Source: Typhlomys cinereus (Eukaryota > Chordata > Mammalia > Rodentia > Platacanthomyidae). From it: a stretch of DNA of 64,000 nucleotides. Shown in pieces: positions 47,765 to 58,110 of this stretch. Each line of letters starts with the position of its first letter. The first letter of the stretch is position 1. The notes below the pieces were generated by a model. The model was not told where the DNA came from and did not search any database. It was given only the letters and a program-made list of their open reading frames with translations. The DNA lies in the NCBI GenBank assembly GCA_023101885.1, contig JALPQD010000304.1, positions 2,660,015-2,724,014 on the forward strand, given 5' to 3'. Made by a program: the position numbers and the translations under genes.

Positions 47765-47904
47765 TGCCCCCTCTTTTGAAAGATTCCTTGAGCCATAGAA
47801 TGGAAGGAGATTTGGTTGGTCTAATTTGGACTGAGTAGTTCAGAGTTACAAATATTCTGCATTCTAATTTATTGCTATCTGTTTTTCTGCTCTTCCATTG
47901 TCAT
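47765..47904 (-). repeat. 140-bp perfect duplicate of a LINE-1 3' UTR segment
   Basis: Base for base identical to 48961-49100 over 140 bp, in the same orientation, with no mismatch. It begins tgccccctcttttgaaagat and ends cttccattgtcat. The flanks differ immediately on both sides. At 48961 the segment sits in continuous LINE-1 3' UTR (gctcttacaatcttac just before it), so that copy is the likely donor and this one the likely recipient. No poly(A) or target-site duplication is seen around it. Confidence 0.95.
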
Positions 47905-48282
47905 GATTTATTATCTAAATTTTACTGTGAAGCAAAGACATTATAAAAGATGTATTTTAAAAGACCGTTCTACTTTTTCATTAGCAGAACTAATTGATTG
48001 TAGAAGAAAGCAATTTCTTCCCACAATGAAGGCATATTTTGATTACTCTGAATAAAATAATTATGGTTCTCTTTTTGAGAAGTGCAAACATATTTTTCTT
48101 ATTTTTTACCTTTTTCTTTGACCAAAGATCCATGAATACAAACAAATGCCTTCTCATTGAAGAATATTAGGAAGAACCACGTGGTGTTGTGTCTTATCCT
48201 TATCTTAATTAAGCAATGATCACACATACATAAGGTAATCGCAAGGAGAATCTGGGGCATACATGTTAGTTCAAAAATGCTA
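47905..48282. other. Unannotated AT-rich DNA
   Basis: No feature is recognised between the duplicated segment and the B1-like fragment. Confidence 0.4.
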
Positions 48283-48410
48283 CTTTATACCTAGGAGGCT
48301 GAGGCAGGAAGACTGTTATGCATTAGAGGAAAGACTGGACATATAGTGAGGCCCTGCTTCATAATAAAATAAAATAAAATAAATAAATAAGATAAGATAA
48401 GATAAGATAA
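48283..48410 (+). repeat. B1-like SINE with (AATAA)n/(GATAA)n tail
   Basis: ctaggaggctgaggcaggaa, gactgttatgcattagagg, agactggacatatagtgagg and ccctgcttcataataaaata follow the 3' two-thirds of a B1 unit. The A-rich tail has expanded into AAATA and GATAA repeats (about 48361-48410). Confidence 0.6.
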
Positions 48411-50320
48411 AAATGAGAATTTGAATTAAATACTTCAATAATACTTCAAATAATTCAACTTCCATATCCTTCCATGTAGCAATACAGGTTACTTTTTAAG
48501 TTAAGTATTCTCCTTTTATACAAACATAATGCATGATTGTTTCAACCTCCTCTCTTCCTCCCCCTTCTTTTCCCTCCCTCACCTCCCTTCATGAATCTAT
48601 CGCTTTCCCTCCCACCATTGTTCCTGTCTACTTGTGTAGGCTTCCAAGTAGCCTTCAGGTTGTCCATACTAGTAAGGGCTTGGGTCTCTGTGGCAATTTA
48701 AGTAGCCTCTCCAAAGTAGATCACCAATAGGGATGCTTCTACTCAACCATCTAGCCATTGCTCTTAACTTTCCCACTATCTATAATTATTTCTCCTCAGT
48801 TTCTCACTGGTCCATGGGGAAATGTTGATAAACCAGCCATGTGCTGGTATGGTGAGGGTAGGACTCATTGCCGTGAGATCCTGAATCCAACTTCCCTCTC
48901 CAGTCTGGTATGACCTGGCCAGAAGTGAACCGGTTCACCTTCCGGCTCTTACAATCTTACTGCCCCCTCTTTTGAAAGATTCCTTGAGCCATAGAATGGA
49001 AGGAGATTTGGTTGGTCTAATTTGGACTGAGTAGTTCAGAGTTACAAATATTCTGCATTCTAATTTATTGCTATCTGTTTTTCTGCTCTTCCATTGTCAT
49101 AAGCTGAGTCTTGCTTAGATGTTAAGATCTTTTCTTCTATAAAGATATGATGAGAGGTGTTTAGCTGGTGGTTTACTATCAGATGTTTTTGGTGAGAAAT
49201 GAGACTTCTGATCCTGTCTAGATCAATTTTCCCCCCTTCCACTGTTATTAATATTGATTTACATTACCGGGCTTGTGTTCCTTGTCATTGAGGGAAAGTT
49301 AGGGGCAAGAAATCAAGTGGTTGGTAATGTGAAGGTTTAATCCCACTCCTTAACTGTGTCTTATTCTTATTCTTCCCTTCCTTTTAATATTTTTCTTACA
49401 TAAAAAGCCTTTTTTAAAACTACTTGCCCAATTTCTTTTGTTTCTTCTCTTTTGGGATCTTCTTCCACCTCCATCTTGTACTCTTTTGCATTTCTCAGTG
49501 TTGCAAGAGTTTCTATTTGATTACATTAAACTGAAGTTTTAGTACTAGGATCCACTTATGGGGAAGAACATAAGACATCTGTCTTTCTGCATCTGGGATA
49601 TTTCACTCAATATAATTCCTTCAAATTCCATCTGTTTACTGGCAAATTTCATTAGTCTGTTTTTCCTGAAAGCTGAATAGTATTTCATTGTATAAATGTA
49701 CTACATTTTCATTAACCATTTATTAATTGTTCGGCATCTAGTTTGGTTTCATTTCTTTGCTATTGTAAACAGAGTTGCTATGAACATGATTGCACATATG
49801 ACTCTGTTTCCAGATGCAGTGCTCCTTGGGAATATTCCCAAGAGTGCTACAACTGGATTGTATGGTATTTGAATTTTTAACTTTTTTAGAATCTCCAAAT
49901 TGATCTCAAAGAGGTTGTGTGAGTTTACATTCACCAGAAATGTACAAGAATCCCCATCTTCACAACCACATCGGTATTTGCTATTGTTTTGTGTTTTGGA
50001 TCATAACCATTTTGACTGTAGTGAGATGATATCTCATGGTGGTTTCAATTTCATTTCCTTAATTGCTATGGAGTAGAAGAATTTTAAGATGTTTGCTAGA
50101 CATTTGAATTTCCTCTCGTGAAGTTTCTTTTTCAGTTCTGTAACCCATTTTCAAATGTTGTTGTTTACTTCCTTTGTATTTTATTTTCCAGTTCTTTGTG
50201 TACTTTATTGTATGTATGTTAAGTGAAGATACTCTCCTATTCTGTAGGTTGCCTTCTTGGTCTTTTGTTATTCAAAAACTTTTTAAATTCATATAGTATT
50301 ATTTGTGATTTGTCATCCTT

Positions 50321-50476
50321 TATAAAAATCATCTCCAAATTGATCTAAGATTTCAATGATAGACCAGAGACTAAGAAATTTCTAGAAGAAAAAATAAGTA
50401 ATACCCTGAACTTATTGACCTCAGCCAGCATTTCCTCAATTAGGACTCCAAAGGCATAGAAAAATATCCAACACTA
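50321..50476 (+). repeat. Inverted internal segment of the LINE-1
   Basis: Within an otherwise minus-strand LINE-1, these about 155 bp read as sense ORF2 (agaccagagactaagaaatt, tctagaagaaaaaataagta, catttcctcaattaggactc). Both flanks (atttgtgatttgtcatcctt to the left, gtgtctagtttcattcttct to the right) are antisense. Reverse-complementing this piece in place gives the standard antisense ORF2 order with no loss or gain. Edges carry TTTATAAA on the left and CTAAAC on the right, so a few shared bases leave the exact breakpoints open. Confidence 0.85.
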
Positions 50477-50638
50477 AACAAGTGTCTAGTTTCATTCTTC
50501 TGCATGCAGAAATTCAATTTTGGTAGCACAATATGTTAAAGATGTTGTACTTTTTGCAAAAAGTTTTTGTGACACCTATGTCAAAAATCAGCTGACTATA
50601 GATATATGCACTTATAGTTGGAACTTCAATTCTAATCC

Positions 50639-51000
50639 GATGAACAACCAATGGGAAGGAGGGATGAAAAACCAGATGGGAAAGAGGGATGAACAACCAA
50701 TGGGAAGTGGCCATCTAACCTGGATACCTAGTAAACAGCTAAATAATTGGTGGTTGCTCTCCCCTTCCCCCTAAGTGGAGAGGTGGCCACACCTGATTGG
50801 ACCCCCAACCCTATATAAGCCGAAACATTTCCTGAATAAAGCTGAGTCTGCAACCAATTCATCCTCTGACTGTTGCTTTTCACCTGACTTCTGGGGTCAC
50901 CACTCAGACCAGGTGCCTGCTTGCCCATTTGCCTTGAGCCCATGAGGCCTATGCCATTTCCCCTTCTTTCCCTGGTTGGCCCAGCGGGGATTTGGCAACA
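50639..51000 (+). repeat. LTR-like insertion with promoter and poly(A) signals
   Basis: A 362-bp insertion between ORF2 bases that otherwise join. A 7-bp direct repeat ctaatcc flanks it at 50632-50638 and 51001-51007. It holds GATTGG (inverted CCAAT) at 50795-50800, TATATAA at 50812-50818 and AATAAA at 50835-50840, and ends ..ggcaaca. This is the layout of an endogenous retrovirus LTR. Its 5' end is GA rather than TG, so it may be truncated. The first 72 bp are three units of about 24 bp starting gatgaa(c/a)aacca. There is no coding sequence. Confidence 0.7.
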
Positions 51001-52020
51001 CTAATCCACTGGTCTATAGCTCTTTTTTGGGGGAGCCAGCCATACTGTTTTTATTATTGTAACTTTGTATTATAGCTTATGATGATATCTCTCGTGCAGT
51101 TTTTATTACTCAGATTGATTTTACTATTCTGGAGCTATTATGTTTCTATTTGAATTTTAGGATGATTTTACCAATTTCTGTGATGAATTGGGTTGGAATT
51201 TTGATTGGTATTGCATTGAATTTATATATTGCTTTTGGTAGAATGTTCATTTTATCAATGTTAATTCTGCAGATCCAGGATCATGGGAGGCTTTTCCACC
51301 TTCTGTAACTTCTCTAATGTTCTTATTTAGAGTTTTAAAGTTTTCACTGTATATATCTTTCACTTCCTTGGTTACATTTATCCCAAGGCATTTCTTGTTT
51401 TAGAACCAATGTCAATTGGTATTGCTTCTCTCAGGTCTTCTCACTTTGTTTATCCTTGGGGCATAGGAAAGTTACTGATTTTTGAACATTGATTTTGTAT
51501 CCTGCCACTCTGCTGAATTTATTTATTAATTCCAAAGATGCCTGGCAGAATCTTTGGGGTTTTTATAGGTACAGAATCATGTCAACTGTAAATAGGGATA
51601 ATTTGTTTTTTTCTTTTCCAAGTTGTATCCCTTTTTTCCTCCTTCTCTTGTCTTGTGGATCTAGAAAAAGCTTCAATCACAATGTTGAATACAAGTCGTG
51701 AGAGTGGAAAGCTTTATGCAGTTCCTAATCTGAGTGGGAATGTTTCCATTTTTTGACCATTCCAAATGATTTCTGCTATAGGCTTGTGTATGTAGCCTCT
51801 ATTATGTTGACAAATGTTCCTTCAGTCACTCTTTTCTCCAGAATCTTTATCACAAAGGAGTGTTGGATTTTATAAAAAGCTTTTTCAGCATCATTTGAAT
51901 AAATCATGTGCTTTTTTTTACCTTTGCTTTTGTTTATGCAGTGAATTATATTTATAGTTTTATGTATTTTGGAACAACCTGTGTTTATAGAATAACCTCA
52001 ACCTGGTCATAGTAGATGAA

Positions 52021-53775
52021 CAGATTATTTCTTAATAAAAGTAAAAGTTAGAAATACTTAGAGGACTTTTGAAGGTAGAGCAATCTACTTTTAATTAGAC
52101 TCAGATAAGCTATGATACCTAAGGTCACCATGTCAACAACTATCTTTCAAAATCAAAGTTCATAGTTGATATCCACTGGACTTTATTTAAGAACAAATTT
52201 CTAAAATGTAAACTGTTCTGATTTTGCAGAGAAAAACGATATTGAAATTATGTTCATATAAGAATACAATTTTTCTTTTACATTGTTTAGGAACAGTGAT
52301 CCGTTTGATTGCTTAGGATATCTTTGATGTTTTATGCATTTTATGTTGCATGTAAGATTGCATGCTAAACATATTTGTGTTTGAATTGACTAATTATATT
52401 TCAGAGAACAACTTGCATGCTAGATATATTTTAGTTGGATTAGGCTAATTATATTTTAACTGTGCAGAAACATTAAAGTCGATGAACTAATGTGTCCATT
52501 TCAAGAATTGCAAGGACTGAATCTGTAATAGAAATGTTAGGAGAATTACCAGGAAATGTAGGAAAGGCCAGGCTATGTGCCATGTAGAGTAATGTGGATA
52601 CTACATATATTTACTTAGTCAAATGAAACTGTACTCAGAATAAGTGTAAAGATTTTTCGTAATAACCATACTGAACCTGTAATCACGAATAAAAGTAAAA
52701 CAGAATGATAGCTACTTTATCTAGTTGATGTATATATTAATGTAGAAGTCATTATATTATTATATAATATAATGGAGGTCTGCAGAATATTTCTATACAG
52801 AAAAGGAAAAACCCAATTAATTAATCCCACTTTTGATATGATTTTAAGTTAGGACTTCAAAGGAAAAAAAGAAAAATGAAGAAAAAAAAAGAACAGAGGG
52901 ACAAATTATAAACTAATTGCCTTTATTGATCTCTGCTCTTCCTTAGATTCTGATATATTAAATTACTTGTAAAGCTAGATGAATGCATCTTTAGTAAGAT
53001 TGTACATTTAGAGAAATTTTAGCATTGAAAATGAATTCCTTTTATAATATGAATCAACATTGACTCGATTGTATTTATAGAAATATCATTGTGCACTGCT
53101 ATTCTAAAACTATGATAAAACTTTTCACTGTGATGTTCACATTCACTAAAGAGTTTATTTGAGGGAAAAGACTAATACTCATCTAATTAGCATTTTTTTC
53201 TTTTACTGCAACTTTATCTCTTTTAACAAGTAAATGAAAGCTGTTTGGAAAATTGTGTTAACTCTCCATTGGTGCAGAACAAGTTATCTGAGATAGCATC
53301 AGAGTCCAACGTAAATTTTACTCAACATTTACTATTCCATTTGTTATATGTAGAGTAGCTTTCACCTAAGATGTCATGACTAAACATTCATAAGGCTGAC
53401 CACCATTATCCATTGGAGATACAACCATACAATGGTTTAACTTGTACAGTCTCCCTGTCCATCATTGATTTCTTTACTGAGTGGTTTCTTCACTTCACAT
53501 CCAGCTCCTTCCAATGGAGAGAAAGACACAATAGTCATTGTGTTTGCAGCTATTTCTCTTCACTAAAAATAAACAATGATACCAGTCCAGGGTAGAGTGC
53601 AATGGGGGATGATAAAGGATGGGCAGAGAGGACGGGGTACCTATTCAGTTTGTATGATTAGGAAAAACATAAAAGGTGGGAGAAAAAAAAAATTGTGTCC
53701 TCCTAGAAGAAATGGTGAAGTAGTCAATCACTCTTGATTCTGTAGCAAATTATCACAAATTTAATGACTAAAAAG
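52021..53775. other. Unannotated AT-rich unique DNA
   Basis: About 1.75 kb with no recognised gene, repeat or RNA. Confidence 0.45.
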
Positions 53776-54102
53776 CCCAAACTAGTGATTTGGCTCAGTG
53801 GATAACATGCTTGACTTGCAAGCCTGGGCACCAACACTGATATTTCTAGAACATACCTAGTTGCTGGGTAGAAGTTGCAGACTGTATTCTCAGCACACTA
53901 TGGAAGACCATGACAGGGAGTCTGTACTATGAAATGACATTGGAGTAGCCAGTTGGTAAGCATGAGCAACCATGCCTCAACTCAATTAATCATAATGGAA
54001 AGGGATTTAGAAAGAAACTTTGTATCAACTTCCGGCCTCCACAAGTACATACACATATGTGCACCTGTACATGCGCATGCTTCCACACATACACACACAC
54101 TC

Positions 54103-54138
<36 letters not shown>

Positions 54139-54162
54139 GTAAATAAATAAATAAATAAAGGC
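53776..54162 (+). repeat. Composite tRNA-headed SINE with (AAGT)n/(AAAT)n tail
   Basis: The head gtgatttggctcagtggata acatgcttgac, a middle with gtattctcagcacactatgg, and a 3' part with acttccggcctccacaagta and cacatatgtgcacctgtaca follow the composite rodent SINE. The tail has grown into an AAGT array and then AAAT (54112-54161). Confidence 0.65.
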
Positions 54163-54880
54163 TCAGTGGTTAAAAGGTACAAACAAAAGGACCAGAGAGT
54201 TTTTAATCCCTCAGGTACAAAGACTGAGTTCCTCAGAGAACTTATCTGCTGACCACAAGCTATCAAGTAATCTGTGGACATATATTTTAAACTGGCATAG
54301 TAATCACTAAGTATGAAAAATAAACAGCCCTACATACACACAGGCTTTCTCATCTCAATTTAGGATTAAAAAGAGAAAAAATCTTTGAATTTCTAAAAAA
54401 AATAACTTAAACATGATAGATGATGCACGTAAATGTTGGACTATGTCTTGGAGCCCCCTGCAACACAGTCATTCCACAGAACCCAAGCCCACCTGTATTT
54501 GCTATAGCAACATTGGCCTCACATCTCGTCCATGTGGTTTATACTGAACACCAACAACCTTTTCTTCTAGTAATTGTTTTCCAAACAAGGCAGAATAATG
54601 ACTATTTGCACAGTGTTTCCATTTCATTAGACATGAGATGCAATCTAGTTGATAGCACATAGGAGGACATGCATTGGTGATATACCACCATTGCGCCATT
54701 ACATATGGGAGTGGAGCATTGGCTGCTTTTTCTATCTGCAGTGTGGTGCTGCAATCAGTCTCCTTGTGCATTATGATGAGTATATTAATTATCAAGAAAT
54801 CTTTAAACCATCATTTTTCAAAACTGTGCACTACTGAGATATCTGCTTATTGGTCATGTAAATTATACATATGATGTCCT
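54163..54880. other. Unannotated unique DNA
   Basis: No gene is recognised. Overlapping frames on both strands (80, 97, 62 and 66 residues at 54420-54874) cancel each other as evidence. Composition is more balanced than nearby DNA. Confidence 0.35.
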
Positions 54881-54970
54881 TTGACACACACACACATACA
54901 CACACACACACACAAACACACACATGCACTCACATACAAGCAAGCATGCAAAATAAATGAATTTAAAAAA
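54881..54970 (+). repeat. CA-rich SINE tail
   Basis: A CACACA run with interruptions passes into atgcactcacatacaagcaa and gcatgcaaaataaatgaatt, a typical 3' tail of a tRNA-headed rodent SINE. No head is recognisable upstream. Confidence 0.5.
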
Positions 54971-55279
54971 AATCAATGGTTGAAAATAACCTCATGAATT
55001 AAAGATAAATTTATTTTTATAGAAGCAAAGATGACTGTATCAGGCAATGAGAACTCAAAAATATGTAAGATTCAACCTTAGTGTCTATTACTGTACCTTA
55101 AAAATATATGAGCATGAAAGAAAGTCTTACTGGAGCCACTATTTGTGACTAATAGTTTCTACCATGCCTTAGGAGAATGTAATTCATGATGCTGGTGATT
55201 AGTTGCACCTACAGTTATTTAGAGAGAAGAATACTCAGACATGTCCAATGAATTTTATCTTATTGTCTAAAGAATGTAC
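54971..55279. other. Unannotated AT-rich DNA
   Basis: Nothing recognised. Confidence 0.4.
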
Positions 55280-55786
55280 TTTTCCTCTACCATGTCTGTT
55301 GTTCTCCCTCCCTTACCAGCTCCCTTTTTTCCCTAAAAAGTCTTTTCAGATTTAAGACTTTCATTTGGAATTTGATGGGCTCATTAGTGAACACACAATT
55401 GGATACAATGCTTTATCTTCCACTAGAGTTTGTTAGTTACTAAAAGTCCAGCATTAAGTGGCAAGACCCTAATGAACTCTTCCCCTATCCAAAACTTTCT
55501 GTTGTGTGGGCCAGTCCTGCAGTAAGCTCTGCTCCTGTGAGTTCATGATTGCCATGGTCATGTTGTGGACAGAAAGTCATTTCTCAGCCTTTTTCCCTAT
55601 CTTTCTGTTCTTACATTCTTCCACCATTGCAGCCACAATGATTCTTAAGCCTTTAAAAGGTGGCATAAATGTTTATTTAGGAGTGTGCACTCACTCCGCT
55701 GTCACTTACTATCAGTATTTTGTGCATCAGTGGGAACCTATACTCACATCTGTTCGCCAGGCTTTTTTGTCTCTGAGACCAAGCAT
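55280..55786 (-). repeat. LINE-1 (Lx-like) 3' UTR, antisense
   Basis: ctcattagtgaacacacaat tggata, gtccagcattaagtggcaag, ctgctcctgtgagttcatga, ttgccatggtcatgttgtgg and tgttcttacattcttccacc correspond to the antisense of a rodent Lx-type LINE-1 3' UTR. A 220-residue plus frame (55506-56168) begins inside this repeat and runs on through the next SINE; it is not a gene. Confidence 0.6.
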
Positions 55787-55802
55787 TATAATCACTTTTC
55801 TT

Positions 55803-56096
55803 TTTTTTAATTTTTTAGTTATTATTTATTCAATTGTGCACGTATGCATGTGTGTGCGTGTGTATGTGTGTGTGTGTGTGTGTGTGTATAGAACCACGGA
55901 TAAATTCGGGAACCACCATGGACGCCTCCACCTCCTTGTTTACTCTGCCCTGGGATTCACAGACTCCGCCCTACCAGGACCAGAAATGCATGCTGCCCCC
56001 GCTTCCACCTGGCATCTATACGTGGGCCTAGGATCAGAACTCTGGACCTTCTGCCTGCAAGGCAGAGGCTTAACCCCTGAGCCACCTCTTCAACCC
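55803..56096 (-). repeat. Young tRNA-derived SINE, subfamily I
   Basis: On the plus strand: a T-rich tail complement with ttatttattcaattgtgcac, a TG run, ggaaccaccatggacgcc, cttgtttactctgccc (subfamily I block) and the end ctgagccacctcttcaaccc. A perfect 16-bp target duplication (tataatcacttttctt) lies at 55787-55802 and 56097-56112. Confidence 0.9.
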
Positions 56097-56112
56097 TATA
56101 ATCACTTTTCTT

Positions 56113-57009
56113 GTGATTATAAACATAGATATTTGGAAGGCAGCCTGATGCTATGTCGATTTAGCTAAACATCAGTAGTAGGTTCCCTCCTAACTCCACC
56201 TCAGTCACTGGTTTTTCATGAGGTTACAGTTGAAGACATAGATTTCCTCTTGTGAAGTAGGCCTCAAATCAGAGGAACACTGCTCATTCCCATAACTAAT
56301 GATCCACTTTTATAAGCATGATGACATGTTGTGTTGTAAGCTTACATTGTATCTCACTGACTTCAGAGCTTATCAACACCTCTGGCATCTCTACTCCCAT
56401 GGAAGCCCACCTAGAAATCTCAGGCTCTGTGAAACTAACCAGCAAAAAAGTTGTTTCCAGAACTCTGCAGGGTGTTTTTTATATTTTCCTTCCAAGGCAT
56501 GTGGTCAAGCAATAGGGACATACTGACCAGATTAGTAGACACTCAACCAAGCAATCACTTGCTAAGCATGTATTCCCTACCTGGCACTGTACTTTTGTTT
56601 AGTGACCCACTACTTCTAGAACTGGTATTATATAGTCATGCAGGACACATGTTTTTAAATTCTATTTTATGGGTTTTTTTTTTAACTGAGTTGCAATCTA
56701 TAAAAATTACTATGAGGATTTTCATATTCCCTTCCTTTGGTTAACCCTCTCCCAGTTCTTTCTTGTCCCTCAGTCCTTCATCCACCTCCTTGTTTGAACT
56801 TTCTACTCAGTAAGTCAAGTCAAATATAAATCAATCAAGTCAATGTACTTTTAGGATATTTGTGAGTAAATGAAATATACCCGGCTTCATTTTGGTAGGA
56901 GGCATTTTTCTGATAATAAATAAAAGATGTAAACAATGAAGTACACAGAATCATCATATATGAAGTGGCAGTAAACATTTGGAAAACAGTGATTCTAAGA
57001 TTGACTTGT
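56113..57009. other. Unannotated DNA
   Basis: No gene is recognised. Three overlapping same-strand frames (65-97 residues at 56299-56744) in different phases argue against coding. An old repeat fragment around 56660-56830 is possible. Confidence 0.35.
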
Positions 57010-57089
57010 TGGGTACTGTGGCACATTTGGTAAGTAGAAGAAAGAAAATCAACAATTCAAGGACAACCTTGGGAAATAAATAAATAAAA
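57010..57089 (+). repeat. Short B1-like fragment
   Basis: gggtactgtggcacatttgg, caacaattcaaggacaacct tggg and the ataaataaataaaaga tail look like a B1 unit with an internal deletion. Confidence 0.45.
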
Positions 57090-57142
57090 GATTTTCCGCA
57101 TCCTATGCACTTACAAACACTTCATGAAAAATTTCACACTTT

Positions 57143-57198
57143 ATTTTTTTAATTATTATTATTTATTCAGCTGTGTGCATGTGCGTGTGTATGTGCGC

Positions 57199-57239
<41 letters not shown>

Positions 57240-57452
57240 TCTGTATGTGTAGAACCACGGACGAATTCGCGAACCACCATGGACGCCTCCACCTCCTTCT
57301 GCCCCGGGATTCACAGGCTCCGCCCTACCAGGACCAGAAATGCAGGCTGCCTTTTCTTCTGCCGAGTATCTATATGTGGGGTCTAGGATCCTAACTCAGG
57401 ACCTTCGGCCTGCAAGTCAGAGGTTTAACCTCTGAGTCACCTCTCCAGCCTC
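57143..57452 (-). repeat. tRNA-derived SINE, subfamily II
   Basis: On the plus strand: a T-rich tail complement with ttattcagctgtgtgcatg, a TG run (57199-57238), ttcgcgaaccaccatggac, ctccttctgccccggg (subfamily II block) and the end cacctctccagcc. Compared with other copies there are more substitutions in the head. I could not find a clear target-site duplication. Confidence 0.85.
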
Positions 57453-57779
57453 GACATTCCATTAAATTTATGAATTATAAAATACTCAGTGCACCAATTG
57501 TGGAGCTATAAATACTAAATTTTAAATCGTGAAATAAAGGGGCTAGGAAAAATATAAAGGTATTATATGCACACACAGGAAAAGATAAATGAAGGAAAGG
57601 AAGGACGAAGACAAGAAATATCCAAATTTTGGGTACTCTATATTACTAGCTTGAAAACCTGAAAGTTCTCAAGAAAAAAAGTTCTCGTCCATCGCAGTTT
57701 AATTTTTAAAACTTGTATTTGAGTATGAGAACACATATTTTAAAGCACAGAAATCAGTAGTGCTAAGTGTCTTATTTTC
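57453..57779. other. Unannotated AT-rich DNA
   Basis: Nothing recognised. Confidence 0.4.
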
Positions 57780-58110
57780 TTTTCCTGTTGTGATAAAAAC
57801 ACTCTTACAAAAGCCACTGAAGAAAACCGGGGTGCTCTGTCATGCATAGTTCAAGGGAGATTAAGGCAACAAAGGCTTGAGGCAGCTAGTCACATTATTT
57901 CCAGAGTCTAGAAGCAGAGAGTAGTAAATGTATGCTGCTACTCAATTCCTCTCTTCCTTTGCAGCCCTGCATCCCAACCACACCACCCACAGTGGATAGG
58001 TGTTCTCACTTCAATTAATGTAATCAAAATAGTCCCCTACAGGCGTGCCCAAAGGTCCATTTTCCAAGCGTTTCCAAATTTTGTCAAACTGACAATTAGA
58101 ACTAATCCTC
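57780..58110 (-). repeat. MT/ORR1-like MaLR LTR (solo)
   Basis: The reverse complement of the rodent LTR pattern is readable on the plus strand: cctgttgtgataaaaacact (LTR end), catgcatagttcaagggaga, aggcttgaggcagctagtca, tctagaagcagagagtagta, cagtggataggtgttctcac, tcaattaatgtaatcaaaat, caggcgtgcccaaaggtcca and gtcaaactgacaattagaac (LTR start). It has the same class as 31350-31745 but the opposite strand. No internal region. Confidence 0.75.

Larger units (their letters stand above)
48500..52020 (-). repeat. 3.5-kb 5'-truncated LINE-1, rearranged
   Basis: On the plus strand it reads 3' to 5' of the element. First is a 3' UTR with a pyrimidine-rich tract (48545-48620) and gctcttacaatcttactgcc. 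Next is the ORF2 C-terminal region antisense (tgggatatttcactcaatat, aatattcccaagagtgctac, tgatctcaaagaggttgtgt). Then comes the RT domain antisense (atgaattgggttggaatttt, tctgcagatccaggatcatg, tatcctgccactctgctgaa, agcatcatttgaataaatca). ORF2 is broken by stops and indels. Two rearrangements lie inside: an inversion at 50321-50476 and an LTR-like insertion at 50639-51000. Confidence 0.85.

Noticed and set aside
48961..49100. The 140-bp duplicate as two independent LINE-1 insertions
   Set aside because: Two independent old insertions would not be identical over 140 bp while their surroundings are diverged, and the 47765 copy lacks a tail and target duplication.
54112..54161. Regularly spaced repeats as a CRISPR-like array
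   Set aside because: They are a simple AAGT/AAAT microsatellite at a SINE tail; no spacers exist and the DNA is mammalian.
55506..56168. 220-residue open frame as a protein-coding gene
   Set aside because: It begins in antisense LINE-1 3' UTR and runs through an antisense SINE with a TG microsatellite; the Cys/Val-rich middle is the microsatellite.
57143..57452. Target-site duplication for the SINE at 57143
   Set aside because: The best candidates (cacactttattt versus cgacattccatt) match too poorly to claim.
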